Source of the DNA: a virus
DNA length: 31,976 bases
Direction: 5' to 3' (one strand)
IMG/VR virus record: IMGVR_UViG_3300021962_000392
Coordinates: 1-31,976 of that record
Shown: in pieces, positions 1 through 10,159 of the stretch
How the letters are laid out: every line of letters starts with the position of its first letter
Numbering within the stretch: the first letter of the stretch is position 1
The notes under the pieces: model-generated
Told to the model about the DNA's origin: nothing
Databases searched by the model: none
What the model saw: only the letters and a program-made list of their open reading frames with translations
Position numbers and translations under genes: made by a program

Positions 1-146
1 ATTCAGTTCTACAAATAATCAGGATCGTATCATTGTAGGTAATGATTGCAATTGGCGTGTTATAGTCACATCAATGCCAGCAGTAAGTTTACAACCTGGT
101 AAATTGGCACAATTCTCTGGTGAAGTGCAGTTGTTGGAGGTAGTAA
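1..146. repeat. Terminal overlap, left copy
   Basis: These bases reappear at 31831-31976. Only positions 127 (g here, a at 31957) and 142 (a here, g at 31972) differ. Both are third codon positions of Val codons in the tail gene that spans the junction, so the protein is unchanged. The repeat lies inside a gene in mid-operon, so it looks like the overlap of a circular or circularly permuted assembly rather than a physical terminal repeat. Confidence 0.9.
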
Positions 147-151
147 AATGA
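1..151 (+). CDS. Tail-tip/minor tail protein, 3' part of the gene begun at 31202
   Basis: The reading frame (codons starting at 2, 5, 8 and so on) is the continuation of the gene that starts at 31202 and runs off the right end. Joined across the circle, the gene is 780 nt and encodes 259 aa. It ends at TGA 149-151, overlapping the next gene's ATG by 4 bp (ATGA), which indicates translational coupling. It is the first gene after the tape measure, the position of lambda gpM-like tail-tip proteins. The function is inferred from position; no domain was recognised. Confidence 0.8.
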   Translation, partial: FSSTNNQDRIIVGNDCNWRVIVTSMPAVSLQPGKLAQFSGEVQLLEVVK

Positions 152-1005
152 GTACTATAATTGGTGCTGTCGCTGACACGTCGATCGAACATGGCATTCT
201 CATTGATCTTGTTATTCCAACAGAAGTATATATTGAGAATGCATCCACTGCTATGGGTATTGTGACTCTAACGTTTACTAATCCAGGATTTGTACCGTTT
301 GAGTCTGGCACAACTATTACCGTTGCTGGAATAACTCCAGATAGTTATAATGGTACATACATCGTTATTGATTGCACATCAACTCAATGTACTGCATTTG
401 GAAGCGGTAGTGGTACATATGTAGAAGGTGGTCAGGCAAAGGGAAGTGATCGTCGTTGGTATATATCTAATTGCTATAATCCAATACGATACAACGGCAA
501 AGATTATCTTGCATTAGGTGGTTTCTTAGAAATCTCTAATCTACAACAAGACCTATCACCAACTAATAACGAGATATCTGTTAGTTTGTCGGCAATTCCA
601 CCTGAATATATTGAGAATATCATTGGACAACCAATTAAAGGTGGTGCAATTAGGGTGTATAGAGTATTCTTTGATCCTGCCACAAAATTGATTAAGAAAG
701 TAGATGGAGTTCTACAAGTATTTCGTCGATATAGTGGTGTTATTACTAATTGGGGTATTAATGAAGATATTCAAGATGGCAACAGTGGTGGTGTTGAAAT
801 AACATACACTATTGGTATTCAATGTAGTTCTATATTAGGTGTTCTTGAAAATAGAATTGCTGGTCGTCGAACTAATAATAATTCATATCAACAACGATGG
901 TATGAAAAGAATATAACTGATGCTATCACATCTGATTTAAGTTTCAGCCGTATTGAGCAACTGAAAAATGCAAGTTTTGACTTTGGTAAACCATATAAAA
1001 AATGA
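148..1005 (+). CDS. Tail-tip (gpL-like) protein with an inserted adhesin-type domain
   Basis: This 285-aa protein is the second gene after the tape measure, where lambda-type phages encode gpL-like tail-tip proteins. Its start overlaps the upstream stop (ATGA), and its own stop overlaps the next start in the same way. Residues about 36-98 look like an insertion: the segment contains ITVAGITPDSYNGTY and closely resembles a segment of the second fibre (about nt 9030-9210, VTVAGMTPSGYNGTY). Without it, the flanks (the first ~35 residues and 99-285) read like an ordinary tail protein. The tail role follows from synteny. The insertion is seen directly as similarity between the two proteins; a surface-binding role for it is inference. 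Confidence 0.7.
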   Translation: MSTIIGAVADTSIEHGILIDLVIPTEVYIENASTAMGIVTLTFTNPGFVPFESGTTITVAGITPDSYNGTYIVIDCTSTQCTAFGSGSGTYVEGGQAKGSDRRWYISNCYNPIRYNGKDYLALGGFLEISNLQQDLSPTNNEISVSLSAIPPEYIENIIGQPIKGGAIRVYRVFFDPATKLIKKVDGVLQVFRRYSGVITNWGINEDIQDGNSGGVEITYTIGIQCSSILGVLENRIAGRRTNNNSYQQRWYEKNITDAITSDLSFSRIEQLKNASFDFGKPYKK

Positions 1006-1448
1006 TTAAACTAATTGATAGAGGTGATCTTAATATAGTATCATCATTACTATACGAATTCTTGTCTGAGACAAGTTATTCAAATCATACTAATGATATT
1101 GACATGCAACATCTGAAAAGACTTGCATTCTCTATTATTCAAATTGGATGGGGTTGGTTATACATCGTCGACGGTGTTCCAGTTGGTATGCTATTAGCAG
1201 TTAAAGAAGCTAATGTATGGATACCAACTAAATCGTCGTTAAGAGAATTAGTGTGGTATGTAAAGCAGGATTACCGTGGTACTGTAGGTGCTGGAAAATT
1301 ATTTGTTAAATATTGTAGTACTGCTGAGAAGTTGTTATCGGCAGGTGAAATAGACGGATATTTCACAACTCGAATGGGTACTACTACTGATTATGATTTG
1401 GAGTCTCGAGGATTTCGTTTAACTGAAAAGTTATATTTAAAGGATTAA
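1002..1448 (+). CDS. GNAT-like N-acetyltransferase embedded in the tail operon
   Basis: This 148-aa protein has a GNAT-type layout: an N-terminal helix, a central strand with VDGVPVGMLLAV (about residues 57-68), then LVWYVKQDYRG (about 83-93) followed by a helix with GAGKLF. That segment corresponds to the acetyl-CoA-binding V-x-x-x-x-R-G-x-G-x-G/A region, here in degenerate form (YRGTVGAG). It occupies the slot where lambda has gpK (NlpC/P60 peptidase plus JAB domain), between gpL-like and gpJ-like genes, and is coupled to its upstream neighbour by ATGA. The family call is from motif shape. The substrate, and whether it is packaged or modifies a tail or host component, is unknown. Confidence 0.6.
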   Translation: MIKLIDRGDLNIVSSLLYEFLSETSYSNHTNDIDMQHLKRLAFSIIQIGWGWLYIVDGVPVGMLLAVKEANVWIPTKSSLRELVWYVKQDYRGTVGAGKLFVKYCSTAEKLLSAGEIDGYFTTRMGTTTDYDLESRGFRLTEKLYLKD

Positions 1449-1451
1449 GAT

Positions 1452-4400
1452 ATGCCTGCATTTACGGCCATAGCGGTCTATATTGTTGGAGCGATTGGAG
1501 TCACAGGTTTAGCAGCCACGATTCTGTCTTCTGTCATTGCCACAGGATTGGCAATGGTCACAAGCCGTTTAATCAATGGCAACCCTGGAGGTGGAGGTGG
1601 AGGTGGTCAGGAGAGTCAAGGAACTCGTGTTCAACTTGCACCTGATACCTCTAATAAAATACCTGTTGTATATGGAGAAGGATTTCTTCCTAGCATTGTG
1701 ACAGATGCCTATTTGCATGATGAAAACAAGTGGATGACCTATGTTATGGTCATTGGTGAAACACATAATCAATATGCTCTATTTACTGGTAGTGTTAATG
1801 CTACTAATAGTAGACTATATGTGACTGGTGCTCCAGAAAATGGTACTGGTACTCTACATGTTGGTATGACACTATACAACACAGCTGGTGGTAAGATTGG
1901 TGTTGTTGAAGAATGGTTAGATGGTATCTACGGTAGTATTGGTACTTATAGAATATCTTCACCAGTTGAAACCGCTTCATCTACTATTACTGGTGATTAT
2001 GTATATACAGTAAAAGACATCTACTGGAACGATAATCGACTTGTATTTGATGGTACTAATAAAGGTGGTCCAGTTATATCTGGTAAGAAGTATGTAGATA
2101 ATCTACCTTACAATCCTGAAACTGGTGCTAAGAACGAAGAAGATCATACTGATACTAACTTTAAAGATCACGCTGAAGTGTATGTATATGCACGCAATTC
2201 TACAAACACTAGTGCATTAGGAGTCGCTTCTCCTAAACCTGCATATCAAGTTGTTGCTACAGGTAAAGAATGGAAAGCACCAAACCTTCCTGGTGCTGAA
2301 CGTATGGAAGGTTTAATCTTTGCTGTTGTAAAAATAAAGTATGATGCTGAAAAGGGATTCACTGGTATTCCAAGTATGACATTCCATTTGCACAACAGTC
2401 TTGATAATCCTGCTGTTGTTCTATATGACTATATGCGTAGTGATCGTTATGGTGCATTTATTGGAAACGCATCTATTAATGATGAAGCTCTTGGTGACTA
2501 CGCAAACTTCTGTAATGAGTTAGTATCCTATCAACCATTTGGTAGTAGTGCTCCTGCTACAACACAAAAACGTTATACTATTAATGGTTTAATAGATACC
2601 AACAGTAATGTAATGGATAACATTAATACCATTGCAACTAATGGTGGTGCGTGGTTAGCTTATGATGTAAATCTTGGCCAATGGAAAATAATTCCAAAGC
2701 GTGGTGTAGAGTATAATGCTAGTTATCCTAATAGAAAAATACCTGCATCTCTTCTGAGATTTACTGACGACAATATTATTGGCGGTATCCAAATCAATTC
2801 AACACGTCTTGATGATTTGTATAATATGTCAGACATCGAATTCTTTGATGCAAAACTAAAAGATCAAAGAGGATTTCGTTCGATTGAAATCAACTCAACA
2901 GAACGAAATTATAATGAACCTGACAATTCACTTCGTCTAACACTTGATCTGTGTAATAGCAATGTACAAGCAGAACGAATTGCTAATTTAGAATTAAAGC
3001 AAAGTCGTGATGATCTCATTGTTGGATTTAAAACAACACATTATGGATTACAAGTTGCTGCTGGCGATGTAATACAATTAGAGAGTAGTCTATATGGTTG
3101 GGGAGATCCAGTATTTCCTGGTGGTAAAAAGTTTCGTGTTCTAACCGCTAAAGAAGTTGAAGATGCGGGTGGTGGTTTGATGGCTGAAATCACAGCTCTT
3201 GAATATAACGCTGATGTGTATAGTGATGAAAGTATTTCAGAATTTATCACAAGCAGAAATATTGGTATTATTCCACGAGATAGTAGTGTGAATATACCTG
3301 CACCTATTGTTGTACCAGTACAAGGTGGTGTGAATAGTACTGGTGGTGTTCCTAACTTTAAGTTAAAGATTGAATTGCCAAAAACTGGTGGACCATTCGA
3401 CGAAATTCAATTATGGTATAGTGAAGGTGATGACTGGGCTGGTGTAGGTGGTGATATGAGATTTATGGCTCAAGCAAATGGTAATAATATTTGGGTCGTA
3501 GATTGGTATGGACCAGGTGTTGTTCGAAGTGAAACAGATTCTGGAGTAGCAACAACTATTAGTGGTTGGAATAGTACTCTAAGTCGAGCATATGGTGGTG
3601 ATTATGGTATTCCAGACGGTACATCTATTCAGGCATTCGGTGCATTTGCAAGTTCTTACTATGGTAATGGTCAGACTGGTTATTATACACTAAATCAGAC
3701 AGTACCAAATAATACTGCTCGTATCATCTGTAGTGGTACTGTAAACGCAAGTGAGATTCAGGGTTCTGTTGCAAATGATCAACTCACTATTACTGCTCAT
3801 TCTGGTGAACCACTAGCCGATCAAAGTTTATTGCAGTTTGGTGTAGAGAGTTGCGCAATCACATCTGCTAAAATTGTAGGTACAAGTTTATATGTATATG
3901 AACTAAGCGGTACCCTTGTACCTCATGCGGATACTGGTACTCAAATCGTTGGTAATGGTTTATTACCATTCACACGAATTAAGAAACAACTTGAGAATAC
4001 AGAACCTGACGGAACTCCTGGTAAGAGAGGTGTATATGAACTAAACATTGCGCAATCACAACAGGACATGATGAAGATTAAAGGATACTGGCCTAACTTG
4101 TTGAATAACACTATTATCTTAAATCAGATAAGTGGAACAACTGGTGGTGTTGGTGTATATACACTAAACAAGGGTGCTAATATCGCTGGTACTGCGGTTG
4201 GTTATGCTAAATATCCATATCCAAAGCCATCAACTTATGAGTACTTAAAGAGTATTAAACCAGAACCTGGTAGTTCGTTGTTGTTTAATCAAAACGATGT
4301 TCGTGATACATTCATTAGTAGTTTACCAGCTAACGGACTAAACAAGAAATATTTCGTAAAAGCTCGTCTTGGTATTGCAGGTTCATACGGTCCATTCTCT

Positions 4401-4685
4401 GAATTAGGTGAAGTGGATCTTGAACCGCCAGTAGTTTACTGGAATCCTGATTCTGCTTCTGCGTTAAATATCAAAGAAGAACTTGTCAAGATGGATTTTG
4501 GTAAGTTCACTATTCCACGCAATGGATTATGGTTGATGAGAACAGCTATGGTATTAGATGGTGGTATTATTAAGACACCTCAAGGTGATTCATTTAACCT
4601 TGATTTAGGTGACTTAACCGAGGAAAGTACAATTCTGGCAAACGATTTGATTCAGGACTTTACATTTGACCCTCCAGAATATTAA
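1452..4685 (+). CDS. gpJ-like central tail-tip/host-specificity protein
   Basis: At 1077 aa this is the size of lambda gpJ-class proteins. It starts with a hydrophobic, glycine/alanine-rich segment (residues about 5-40), as in gpI/gpJ-type N-termini, then has a glycine run at about 47-53. The middle (about 330-600) reads like the tail-hub region, with a conserved-looking segment on loading, reference frames and residue arrays. Accessory segments resembling phage-virion decoration domains occur near residues 110-195 (TGSVNATNSRLYVTG...) and 760-920 (ICSGTVNASEIQ..., YTLNKGANIAGTAVGYA). The C-terminus includes fibronectin-III-like stretches. It lies between the tail-tip genes and the fibres, which supports host recognition at the tail tip. 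Exact domain limits were not determinable by eye. Confidence 0.75.
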   Translation: MPAFTAIAVYIVGAIGVTGLAATILSSVIATGLAMVTSRLINGNPGGGGGGGQESQGTRVQLAPDTSNKIPVVYGEGFLPSIVTDAYLHDENKWMTYVMVIGETHNQYALFTGSVNATNSRLYVTGAPENGTGTLHVGMTLYNTAGGKIGVVEEWLDGIYGSIGTYRISSPVETASSTITGDYVYTVKDIYWNDNRLVFDGTNKGGPVISGKKYVDNLPYNPETGAKNEEDHTDTNFKDHAEVYVYARNSTNTSALGVASPKPAYQVVATGKEWKAPNLPGAERMEGLIFAVVKIKYDAEKGFTGIPSMTFHLHNSLDNPAVVLYDYMRSDRYGAFIGNASINDEALGDYANFCNELVSYQPFGSSAPATTQKRYTINGLIDTNSNVMDNINTIATNGGAWLAYDVNLGQWKIIPKRGVEYNASYPNRKIPASLLRFTDDNIIGGIQINSTRLDDLYNMSDIEFFDAKLKDQRGFRSIEINSTERNYNEPDNSLRLTLDLCNSNVQAERIANLELKQSRDDLIVGFKTTHYGLQVAAGDVIQLESSLYGWGDPVFPGGKKFRVLTAKEVEDAGGGLMAEITALEYNADVYSDESISEFITSRNIGIIPRDSSVNIPAPIVVPVQGGVNSTGGVPNFKLKIELPKTGGPFDEIQLWYSEGDDWAGVGGDMRFMAQANGNNIWVVDWYGPGVVRSETDSGVATTISGWNSTLSRAYGGDYGIPDGTSIQAFGAFASSYYGNGQTGYYTLNQTVPNNTARIICSGTVNASEIQGSVANDQLTITAHSGEPLADQSLLQFGVESCAITSAKIVGTSLYVYELSGTLVPHADTGTQIVGNGLLPFTRIKKQLENTEPDGTPGKRGVYELNIAQSQQDMMKIKGYWPNLLNNTIILNQISGTTGGVGVYTLNKGANIAGTAVGYAKYPYPKPSTYEYLKSIKPEPGSSLLFNQNDVRDTFISSLPANGLNKKYFVKARLGIAGSYGPFSELGEVDLEPPVVYWNPDSASALNIKEELVKMDFGKFTIPRNGLWLMRTAMVLDGGIIKTPQGDSFNLDLGDLTEESTILANDLIQDFTFDPPEY

Positions 4686-4699
4686 AAAGGATTTGAAAT

Positions 4700-7600
4700 A
4701 TGGCATTACAATTACGCCGAGGAACTAACCGTGAAAGGTTAGGTATTACACCTTCACAAGGTGAGATTATATTTGTTGTTGATAGTCAACTTGCATTTAC
4801 TAATGTGATTACTATTACAGGTGGAAGTTTAGTCACGTCATCTGCACCACATAAACTACTGGTTGGAGATGCAGTAAAATTTATTGACAATTCAGAACGT
4901 GGCTTCGTTGAGAACGCTGTCTATTATGTATTATCTGATGGCTTAACTGATACTGCATTTAAGTTGAGTTTAACCAAGAACGGTGTTGCAATTACCACCT
5001 TTACTAGTGGTGAAGGATTAACACTTCGTCTTGCAGTTGGTCCTACTGATGTGTATGGTATACCATTTGGCTACTCAATCAATCCGTTATGGGTAGGTGA
5101 TGCAGCTACTGTTGGAGGTTTACCTGCTGGTGCAAGTACGCTTGATGAATTAAGTGATGTTGACATTGGCATTCATGATCTTGATGGTATTCCGTTAGAT
5201 GCATTTCAACACCTAGAATATGATGGTGCCACTAACACATGGCGAAATGTGAGTAGTATGGTTATTCCACCTACATATGTAGATCACAATGGTGCTACAC
5301 AATCTACAGTATTAGATGTAAGATCTACAACTGATAGTACTTCATCTACTACTGGTGCAATTAAAACTGCGGGTGGTCTTGGTGTTGGGAAGGCACTATA
5401 TGTTGGTACGGTGATGAGAGTTGGTAGTTCGACAGATAGTACTACTAAAGATACTGGTGCATTAGTTGTACAGAATGGTGGACTTGGTGTAGAAAAAGCA
5501 ATCGTTGCTGGTACTTCTATTACTGCTGGTACTTCTTTAGCAGCTGGTACTTCTCTATCTGTTGGTACATCAGGAACCGTTGGAACAGATTTAACTGTAG
5601 GTGGTGATCTTGCAGTTAATGGCGGTGATATTACTTCAACATCTGGTGTTGCTTCGTTGTTTAACACTGGTGTGACCACACTGAATATTGGTGGTAGTAG
5701 TAGTACTATTAATACTGGTGGACAACTTAATGTTGGTGGAGACATTAAGGTAGGTGGTGGTGATATTCGTAGTAGTGATGGTGTAGTCAATATGACACTC
5801 ACATCAAATACTTTAACCACATTTGCTGGTGATATTAAAGTAAATGGCAACACTATTCAGAGTAGTACTGGTGTAGATACAATTCAACTATCTAATAGTG
5901 ATGTGACTATTCTTGGTGATTTAAAGATTACTGGTAATGACATCATTTCATCTTCTAATCAGACTGCAATTACTCTATCAGGTACTGATGTTAGTATGCC
6001 TAATTTATTGACTGTAGCTAATGAAGTACTCTTAACAGGAAGTCAACCATTCGTAAGTTTCAATACTACTAATAGTCAAGATGGTGTGAATACAATTCGT
6101 GGTATTCGTGGTAATGTTTCACTTGATGACAAATGGTTCGTAGGTGCTGGTAGTAGTGGTGATGATGATGGCTACTTAATGCTTGCTATCAGTGATAACG
6201 GTAATGATCCAGGTACTGGTGAAAAGATTATTGTTAGAAAATATGGTGGTAGCGGAACTGCACATGCAACACCATGGGATGTAGATACACCAATCGTTGC
6301 TGAATTAGAATTGCTTGGTGTTGATAGTAATACACGAGTTCCTAATAAGTTATATGTAGGAAGCGATCTAATTGTAGATACTAATACACTAATCGTGGAT
6401 GCTACTGCTAATAAAATTGGTATTGGTGGTGATGTAGATACTTCATATCGTGTAAATGTGACTGGTGGTATTCAAGTAAGTGGTGATATTAACATTAACG
6501 GTGGTGAAATACGATCTGATGTTTCTACATTTGGTATTCTGCCATCTAATGTATCTACAATTAATATTGGTAGTACTACATCAGTTTCTGAAATCTTGTC
6601 AACTGTTGAAAGTAGCAGCCAAACAACTGGTGCGTTAAAAGTAGCAGGTGGCGTAGGTATTGTTAAACATCTGCATGTTGGTGGTTCTATTTCAGTTGAT
6701 AATACTAATACTTCTACTGATGTATATAGTGGTTCTATTCAGACTGATGGTGGTTTAGGCGTTGTTGGAACATCACATTTTGGTGGTATGCTCTCTGTTC
6801 ATAACTCTGCAGTCGTTGATGTTGATCTCTCTGTTGGTGGAAATTTAACCGTCACTGGTGACTTAACGGTTAATGGTACTACAACCACACTTAATACAAA
6901 CACACTGGAAGTAGAAGATAAGAATATTGTAATTGCAAAAGGTGTCACAACTAGTGCTGCAGCCGATGGAGCAGGTATTACAGTTGGTGATGGTGCAGGA
7001 ATTGCAACTTTCAATTATCAAAACAGTACAACTCGTTGGGTTGCAAGTACTGGTGTGAATATGCCTGGTGCTCTTATTGGTAATGTTGACATTGCACGTG
7101 GCGGTGATGATAATACTATCACTACATCTTCTGGTAATCTAATCTTAGATGCTGCTACTAATACTATTCAAGTAAATGCTGACATCACACAAGTTGGTAC
7201 TCTTACAAATGATGGTATTGTTGTAGATAACATCACAATCGGTGTAGCAACTGATAATACTATAACAGCTACAATTGGTGATCTTGTTATTGCATCTGAA
7301 AATGGTGACATCTTAATTTCACCAGAAGGTCAACTAACTGTTGGTGGTCCTACAACTATTAATGGATATACACTCATTACGAGTGATTTAGAAGTAGGTG
7401 ATTCTAACATCGACAATTTAAGTATCAACGCACAAGTAGATACTGATCTTGTGTTTAGACAACCAACTACTGGTATTCGTGGTGTAGTATTCAATACAGG
7501 AAATAATGATTATGCTGGTATTCGTGGTGGTCAGATCGGTTCTGATCAAGGATACTTAGAAATTGCAACTGGTGATAACGGTACTGAACCAATCTATGTT

Positions 7601-8119
7601 CGTCAATACAGCACTGGTGGAAATTTCGCTGCTGGAACTTCACCAACTAGAACTCTAAAATTGTTAGATGAAAGTGGTAATACAGTTCTACCCGGCAACT
7701 TAACCCTTGGCAGTAATGGATACATTTACAGTAGCACAGACCTAGCACTTGATTTAACTGGTGCTAATGTACGAGTAGTTGGTAATTTAGATGTTGGAAG
7801 TTATTCTACTCTGTCTTCATTCACTCTTACAACTAGTACTACAACAGCTAATCAAGTGTTGAATAGTTTTGATGTATCAACCGGCAAAACTGCTAAATAC
7901 ATTGTTCAAGCAACTAGTGGTAGTGATATTCATGTATTTGAATGTTTAGTTATGCATAATGGCACAACTGCATATATTACTACATATGGTGAAATGATGA
8001 GCAACTCTAGTTTAACTACAGTGAGTGCTGACATTTCTGGATCACTAGTAAGATTGTTGGTCACTCCAACAAACGCATCAACAGTATACAAAGTCACTAA
8101 GACAAGTATCGCAGCTTAA
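4700..8119 (+). CDS. Long tail fibre with beta-repeats
   Basis: This 1139-aa protein is rich in Gly, Ser, Thr, Val and Asp. It has at least four copies of a degenerate repeat of the type TGAxxxxGGLGVxKxLxVG, encoded near nt 5340-5405, 5450-5515, 6625-6690 and 6715-6790, and several GDIKVNGNxIxSS-type repeats. Such repeats form trimeric beta-rich shafts in phage fibres. Around nt 6900-7060 is another fibre-type segment (VEDKNIVIAKG... then DGAGI). The C-terminal ~95 residues (from about nt 7830, FDVSTGKTAKYIVQATSGS) resemble a globular tip found in cyanophage-type fibres. The start has a good RBS (aaaaagga) after the gpJ-like gene. It is most likely a receptor-binding or side fibre. Confidence 0.8.
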   Translation: MALQLRRGTNRERLGITPSQGEIIFVVDSQLAFTNVITITGGSLVTSSAPHKLLVGDAVKFIDNSERGFVENAVYYVLSDGLTDTAFKLSLTKNGVAITTFTSGEGLTLRLAVGPTDVYGIPFGYSINPLWVGDAATVGGLPAGASTLDELSDVDIGIHDLDGIPLDAFQHLEYDGATNTWRNVSSMVIPPTYVDHNGATQSTVLDVRSTTDSTSSTTGAIKTAGGLGVGKALYVGTVMRVGSSTDSTTKDTGALVVQNGGLGVEKAIVAGTSITAGTSLAAGTSLSVGTSGTVGTDLTVGGDLAVNGGDITSTSGVASLFNTGVTTLNIGGSSSTINTGGQLNVGGDIKVGGGDIRSSDGVVNMTLTSNTLTTFAGDIKVNGNTIQSSTGVDTIQLSNSDVTILGDLKITGNDIISSSNQTAITLSGTDVSMPNLLTVANEVLLTGSQPFVSFNTTNSQDGVNTIRGIRGNVSLDDKWFVGAGSSGDDDGYLMLAISDNGNDPGTGEKIIVRKYGGSGTAHATPWDVDTPIVAELELLGVDSNTRVPNKLYVGSDLIVDTNTLIVDATANKIGIGGDVDTSYRVNVTGGIQVSGDININGGEIRSDVSTFGILPSNVSTINIGSTTSVSEILSTVESSSQTTGALKVAGGVGIVKHLHVGGSISVDNTNTSTDVYSGSIQTDGGLGVVGTSHFGGMLSVHNSAVVDVDLSVGGNLTVTGDLTVNGTTTTLNTNTLEVEDKNIVIAKGVTTSAAADGAGITVGDGAGIATFNYQNSTTRWVASTGVNMPGALIGNVDIARGGDDNTITTSSGNLILDAATNTIQVNADITQVGTLTNDGIVVDNITIGVATDNTITATIGDLVIASENGDILISPEGQLTVGGPTTINGYTLITSDLEVGDSNIDNLSINAQVDTDLVFRQPTTGIRGVVFNTGNNDYAGIRGGQIGSDQGYLEIATGDNGTEPIYVRQYSTGGNFAAGTSPTRTLKLLDESGNTVLPGNLTLGSNGYIYSSTDLALDLTGANVRVVGNLDVGSYSTLSSFTLTTSTTTANQVLNSFDVSTGKTAKYIVQATSGSDIHVFECLVMHNGTTAYITTYGEMMSNSSLTTVSADISGSLVRLLVTPTNASTVYKVTKTSIAA

Positions 8120-8134
8120 TAAGGAAAATGAATT

Positions 8135-10159
8135 ATGAGCAATAAAAACTTTAGAGTAAAAAATGGATTAGACATCGGAGACGGCATCAGCATCTCTGAT
8201 GCTGGCGTGGTTGATGGTTTAGACACAGACAACTTAGATGAAGGCACTACTAATAGGTACTACACAGAAACTCGTGTAGATGCTAACTTTGCTACTAAAA
8301 CAACTACTTCTTTGGCAGAAGGAACTAATCTATATTACACAGATGCTCGCGCTCGTGGCGCAGTATCTGCAACTGATACTGGTGGCGATGGATCTCTTAG
8401 TTATAATTCTGGTACTGGTGTATTAACATATACTGGCCCCAGCCCTACAGAAGTGCGAGCCCACTTCTCTAGCGGCACAGGTGTCACAATTACCAACGGT
8501 TCAGTTGCCATTGGACAAGCAGTAGGCACAACTGATGATGTTGTTTTTGACACAGTAGATGCAAACATCACAGATGACAACTATGTGTTGGGACAATTGG
8601 TTGCAACTCGCAATACTGCTTATGTCCCTCCTGCCAGTGCATTAACAACAATAGCAGGACAAAACGGCATTGTGGTCAGTTCAAACTCAGGTGGACTTGG
8701 TTATGGTGCGGCTGTTGCTGTGCGTTATCATTCAGGTGACACTACTGCTGGCACTAACAATGCATCCGCTATTCAACAAAGTGGTGCAAGTGGCACAAGT
8801 TCAGCACCAGGCGGTGTAAGCATTAACCAAGTGTTAGGAGCCAACAACTTTGATGGTTATACTGCTGGCACCAGCAACAACTACGCAAGTCAAATTGCCA
8901 CTGCCAACCAAGGTGCTGGCACAACATCACTGCAACCACTTCAAGCACAGGCTTATGCTCGTCAAGCCTTTACAAACTCAACTACGGTCACTACAGCAGT
9001 CACAGGTGCGAGTGGCACAGGCACCACAGCAACACTAACATTCACAACACAAAACACAGCACCTTATACAGTGGGTCAAAGTGTGACTGTTGCTGGTATG
9101 ACACCAAGTGGATACAACGGCACATACACAATTACTGCGTCTACTACAAGCAGTATCAGTTATGCCAACGCAACAACTGGCTTTACAACAGGTGGAACAA
9201 TTGCGGCTGCAAATACGGTTACTGCCGCCGGCACTGGTTTCCGTATTCGTGGTTTTGCTAACTCAACTGCTATGACCCCAGCCAACAGATTCAACTTTAT
9301 GGATCTTACTGCCAGTGCGGCAACATTTAAGTCAAACGCTTACACATTTGCCAATGAAGTTATTACTGGTTCAACAGTGACTGCAACCAACTATATGACT
9401 TTGGCTTCAACTGGTATCACCATGGGCAACGTGGACGGTATCACCAACTTTATTAGAACAAGTGGTGCCAACACAGGCACACGACCAGTTGCCTTCTTGC
9501 GTAACTCAGTCACAGCCACAACAACTCCTGCTACAAACGATGGTGCAAGTTTTAGATTACAAGCCGCAGGTTCAAATGGCACAGGATACAACTTGGCACA
9601 AATATCAGGCACTTACAGCACAACTGGTGATACGTCAATCTCTTTTGATGTGGCCAATGGTGATCAAAATACCTCAACAATGACATCATTGCGTTTGCTG
9701 GAAACCAAACTCAGTGGCACTGTAATCAAAGCAGTGGCTACACCAACGGCAACACCTGGTGGAAACACACTAACTGATGTTGCAACATTTTCTGCAACCA
9801 AGATCTTAAACAGTGTGCCGCATCGTAGTGCTGTGACAACTGCGTCAATTGCTCGTGGATCTACATACACTCCAGCCGCAGGTGTCAATAACTTTATTGA
9901 ATTGACACTCACAGCAGGCACAGATCCTACATACATTGATGTTGACAACTTGACTGTTGCTGGCGAAGGTGGACACCAAGCTATCCTGGTTTACAACAAT
10001 TCTGGTTCAACTGTAGGTAATGGTGATTTGCGTATCCGTAATAATGGCACACAAATCAGTGATAACACAGGAACCACCGTTGCCAACGGAGCACGAATTA
10101 TATTCACAGTATATTGCGTAGGCAATTATGCTTCATGTGAATACATGACAGCCGCATAA
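8135..10159 (+). CDS. Second tail fibre, compositionally distinct
   Basis: This 674-aa protein starts with two copies of a fibre-type repeat (TTNRYYTETRV and GTNLYYTDARAR, residues about 38-80). The body is a Gly/Thr/Ser/Ala-rich stretch that includes a VTVAGMTPSGYNGTY segment, matching the insertion in the protein at 148-1005. From about nt 8430 the codon use changes: GGC, GCC, AAC, CAC and ACA become frequent, whereas the preceding fibre favours GGT, AAT and GTT. This suggests the C-terminal part was acquired from a different source, as expected for receptor-binding modules. The RBS aaggaaa precedes ATG 8135. Receptor binding is inferred from position and composition. Confidence 0.75.
   Translation: MSNKNFRVKNGLDIGDGISISDAGVVDGLDTDNLDEGTTNRYYTETRVDANFATKTTTSLAEGTNLYYTDARARGAVSATDTGGDGSLSYNSGTGVLTYTGPSPTEVRAHFSSGTGVTITNGSVAIGQAVGTTDDVVFDTVDANITDDNYVLGQLVATRNTAYVPPASALTTIAGQNGIVVSSNSGGLGYGAAVAVRYHSGDTTAGTNNASAIQQSGASGTSSAPGGVSINQVLGANNFDGYTAGTSNNYASQIATANQGAGTTSLQPLQAQAYARQAFTNSTTVTTAVTGASGTGTTATLTFTTQNTAPYTVGQSVTVAGMTPSGYNGTYTITASTTSSISYANATTGFTTGGTIAAANTVTAAGTGFRIRGFANSTAMTPANRFNFMDLTASAATFKSNAYTFANEVITGSTVTATNYMTLASTGITMGNVDGITNFIRTSGANTGTRPVAFLRNSVTATTTPATNDGASFRLQAAGSNGTGYNLAQISGTYSTTGDTSISFDVANGDQNTSTMTSLRLLETKLSGTVIKAVATPTATPGGNTLTDVATFSATKILNSVPHRSAVTTASIARGSTYTPAAGVNNFIELTLTAGTDPTYIDVDNLTVAGEGGHQAILVYNNSGSTVGNGDLRIRNNGTQISDNTGTTVANGARIIFTVYCVGNYASCEYMTAA

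Noticed and set aside
5284-5853. Minus-strand frame (189 aa) in the first fibre
   Set aside because: Antisense shadow caused by GGT/ACT repeats in the fibre; proline/valine-rich nonsense.
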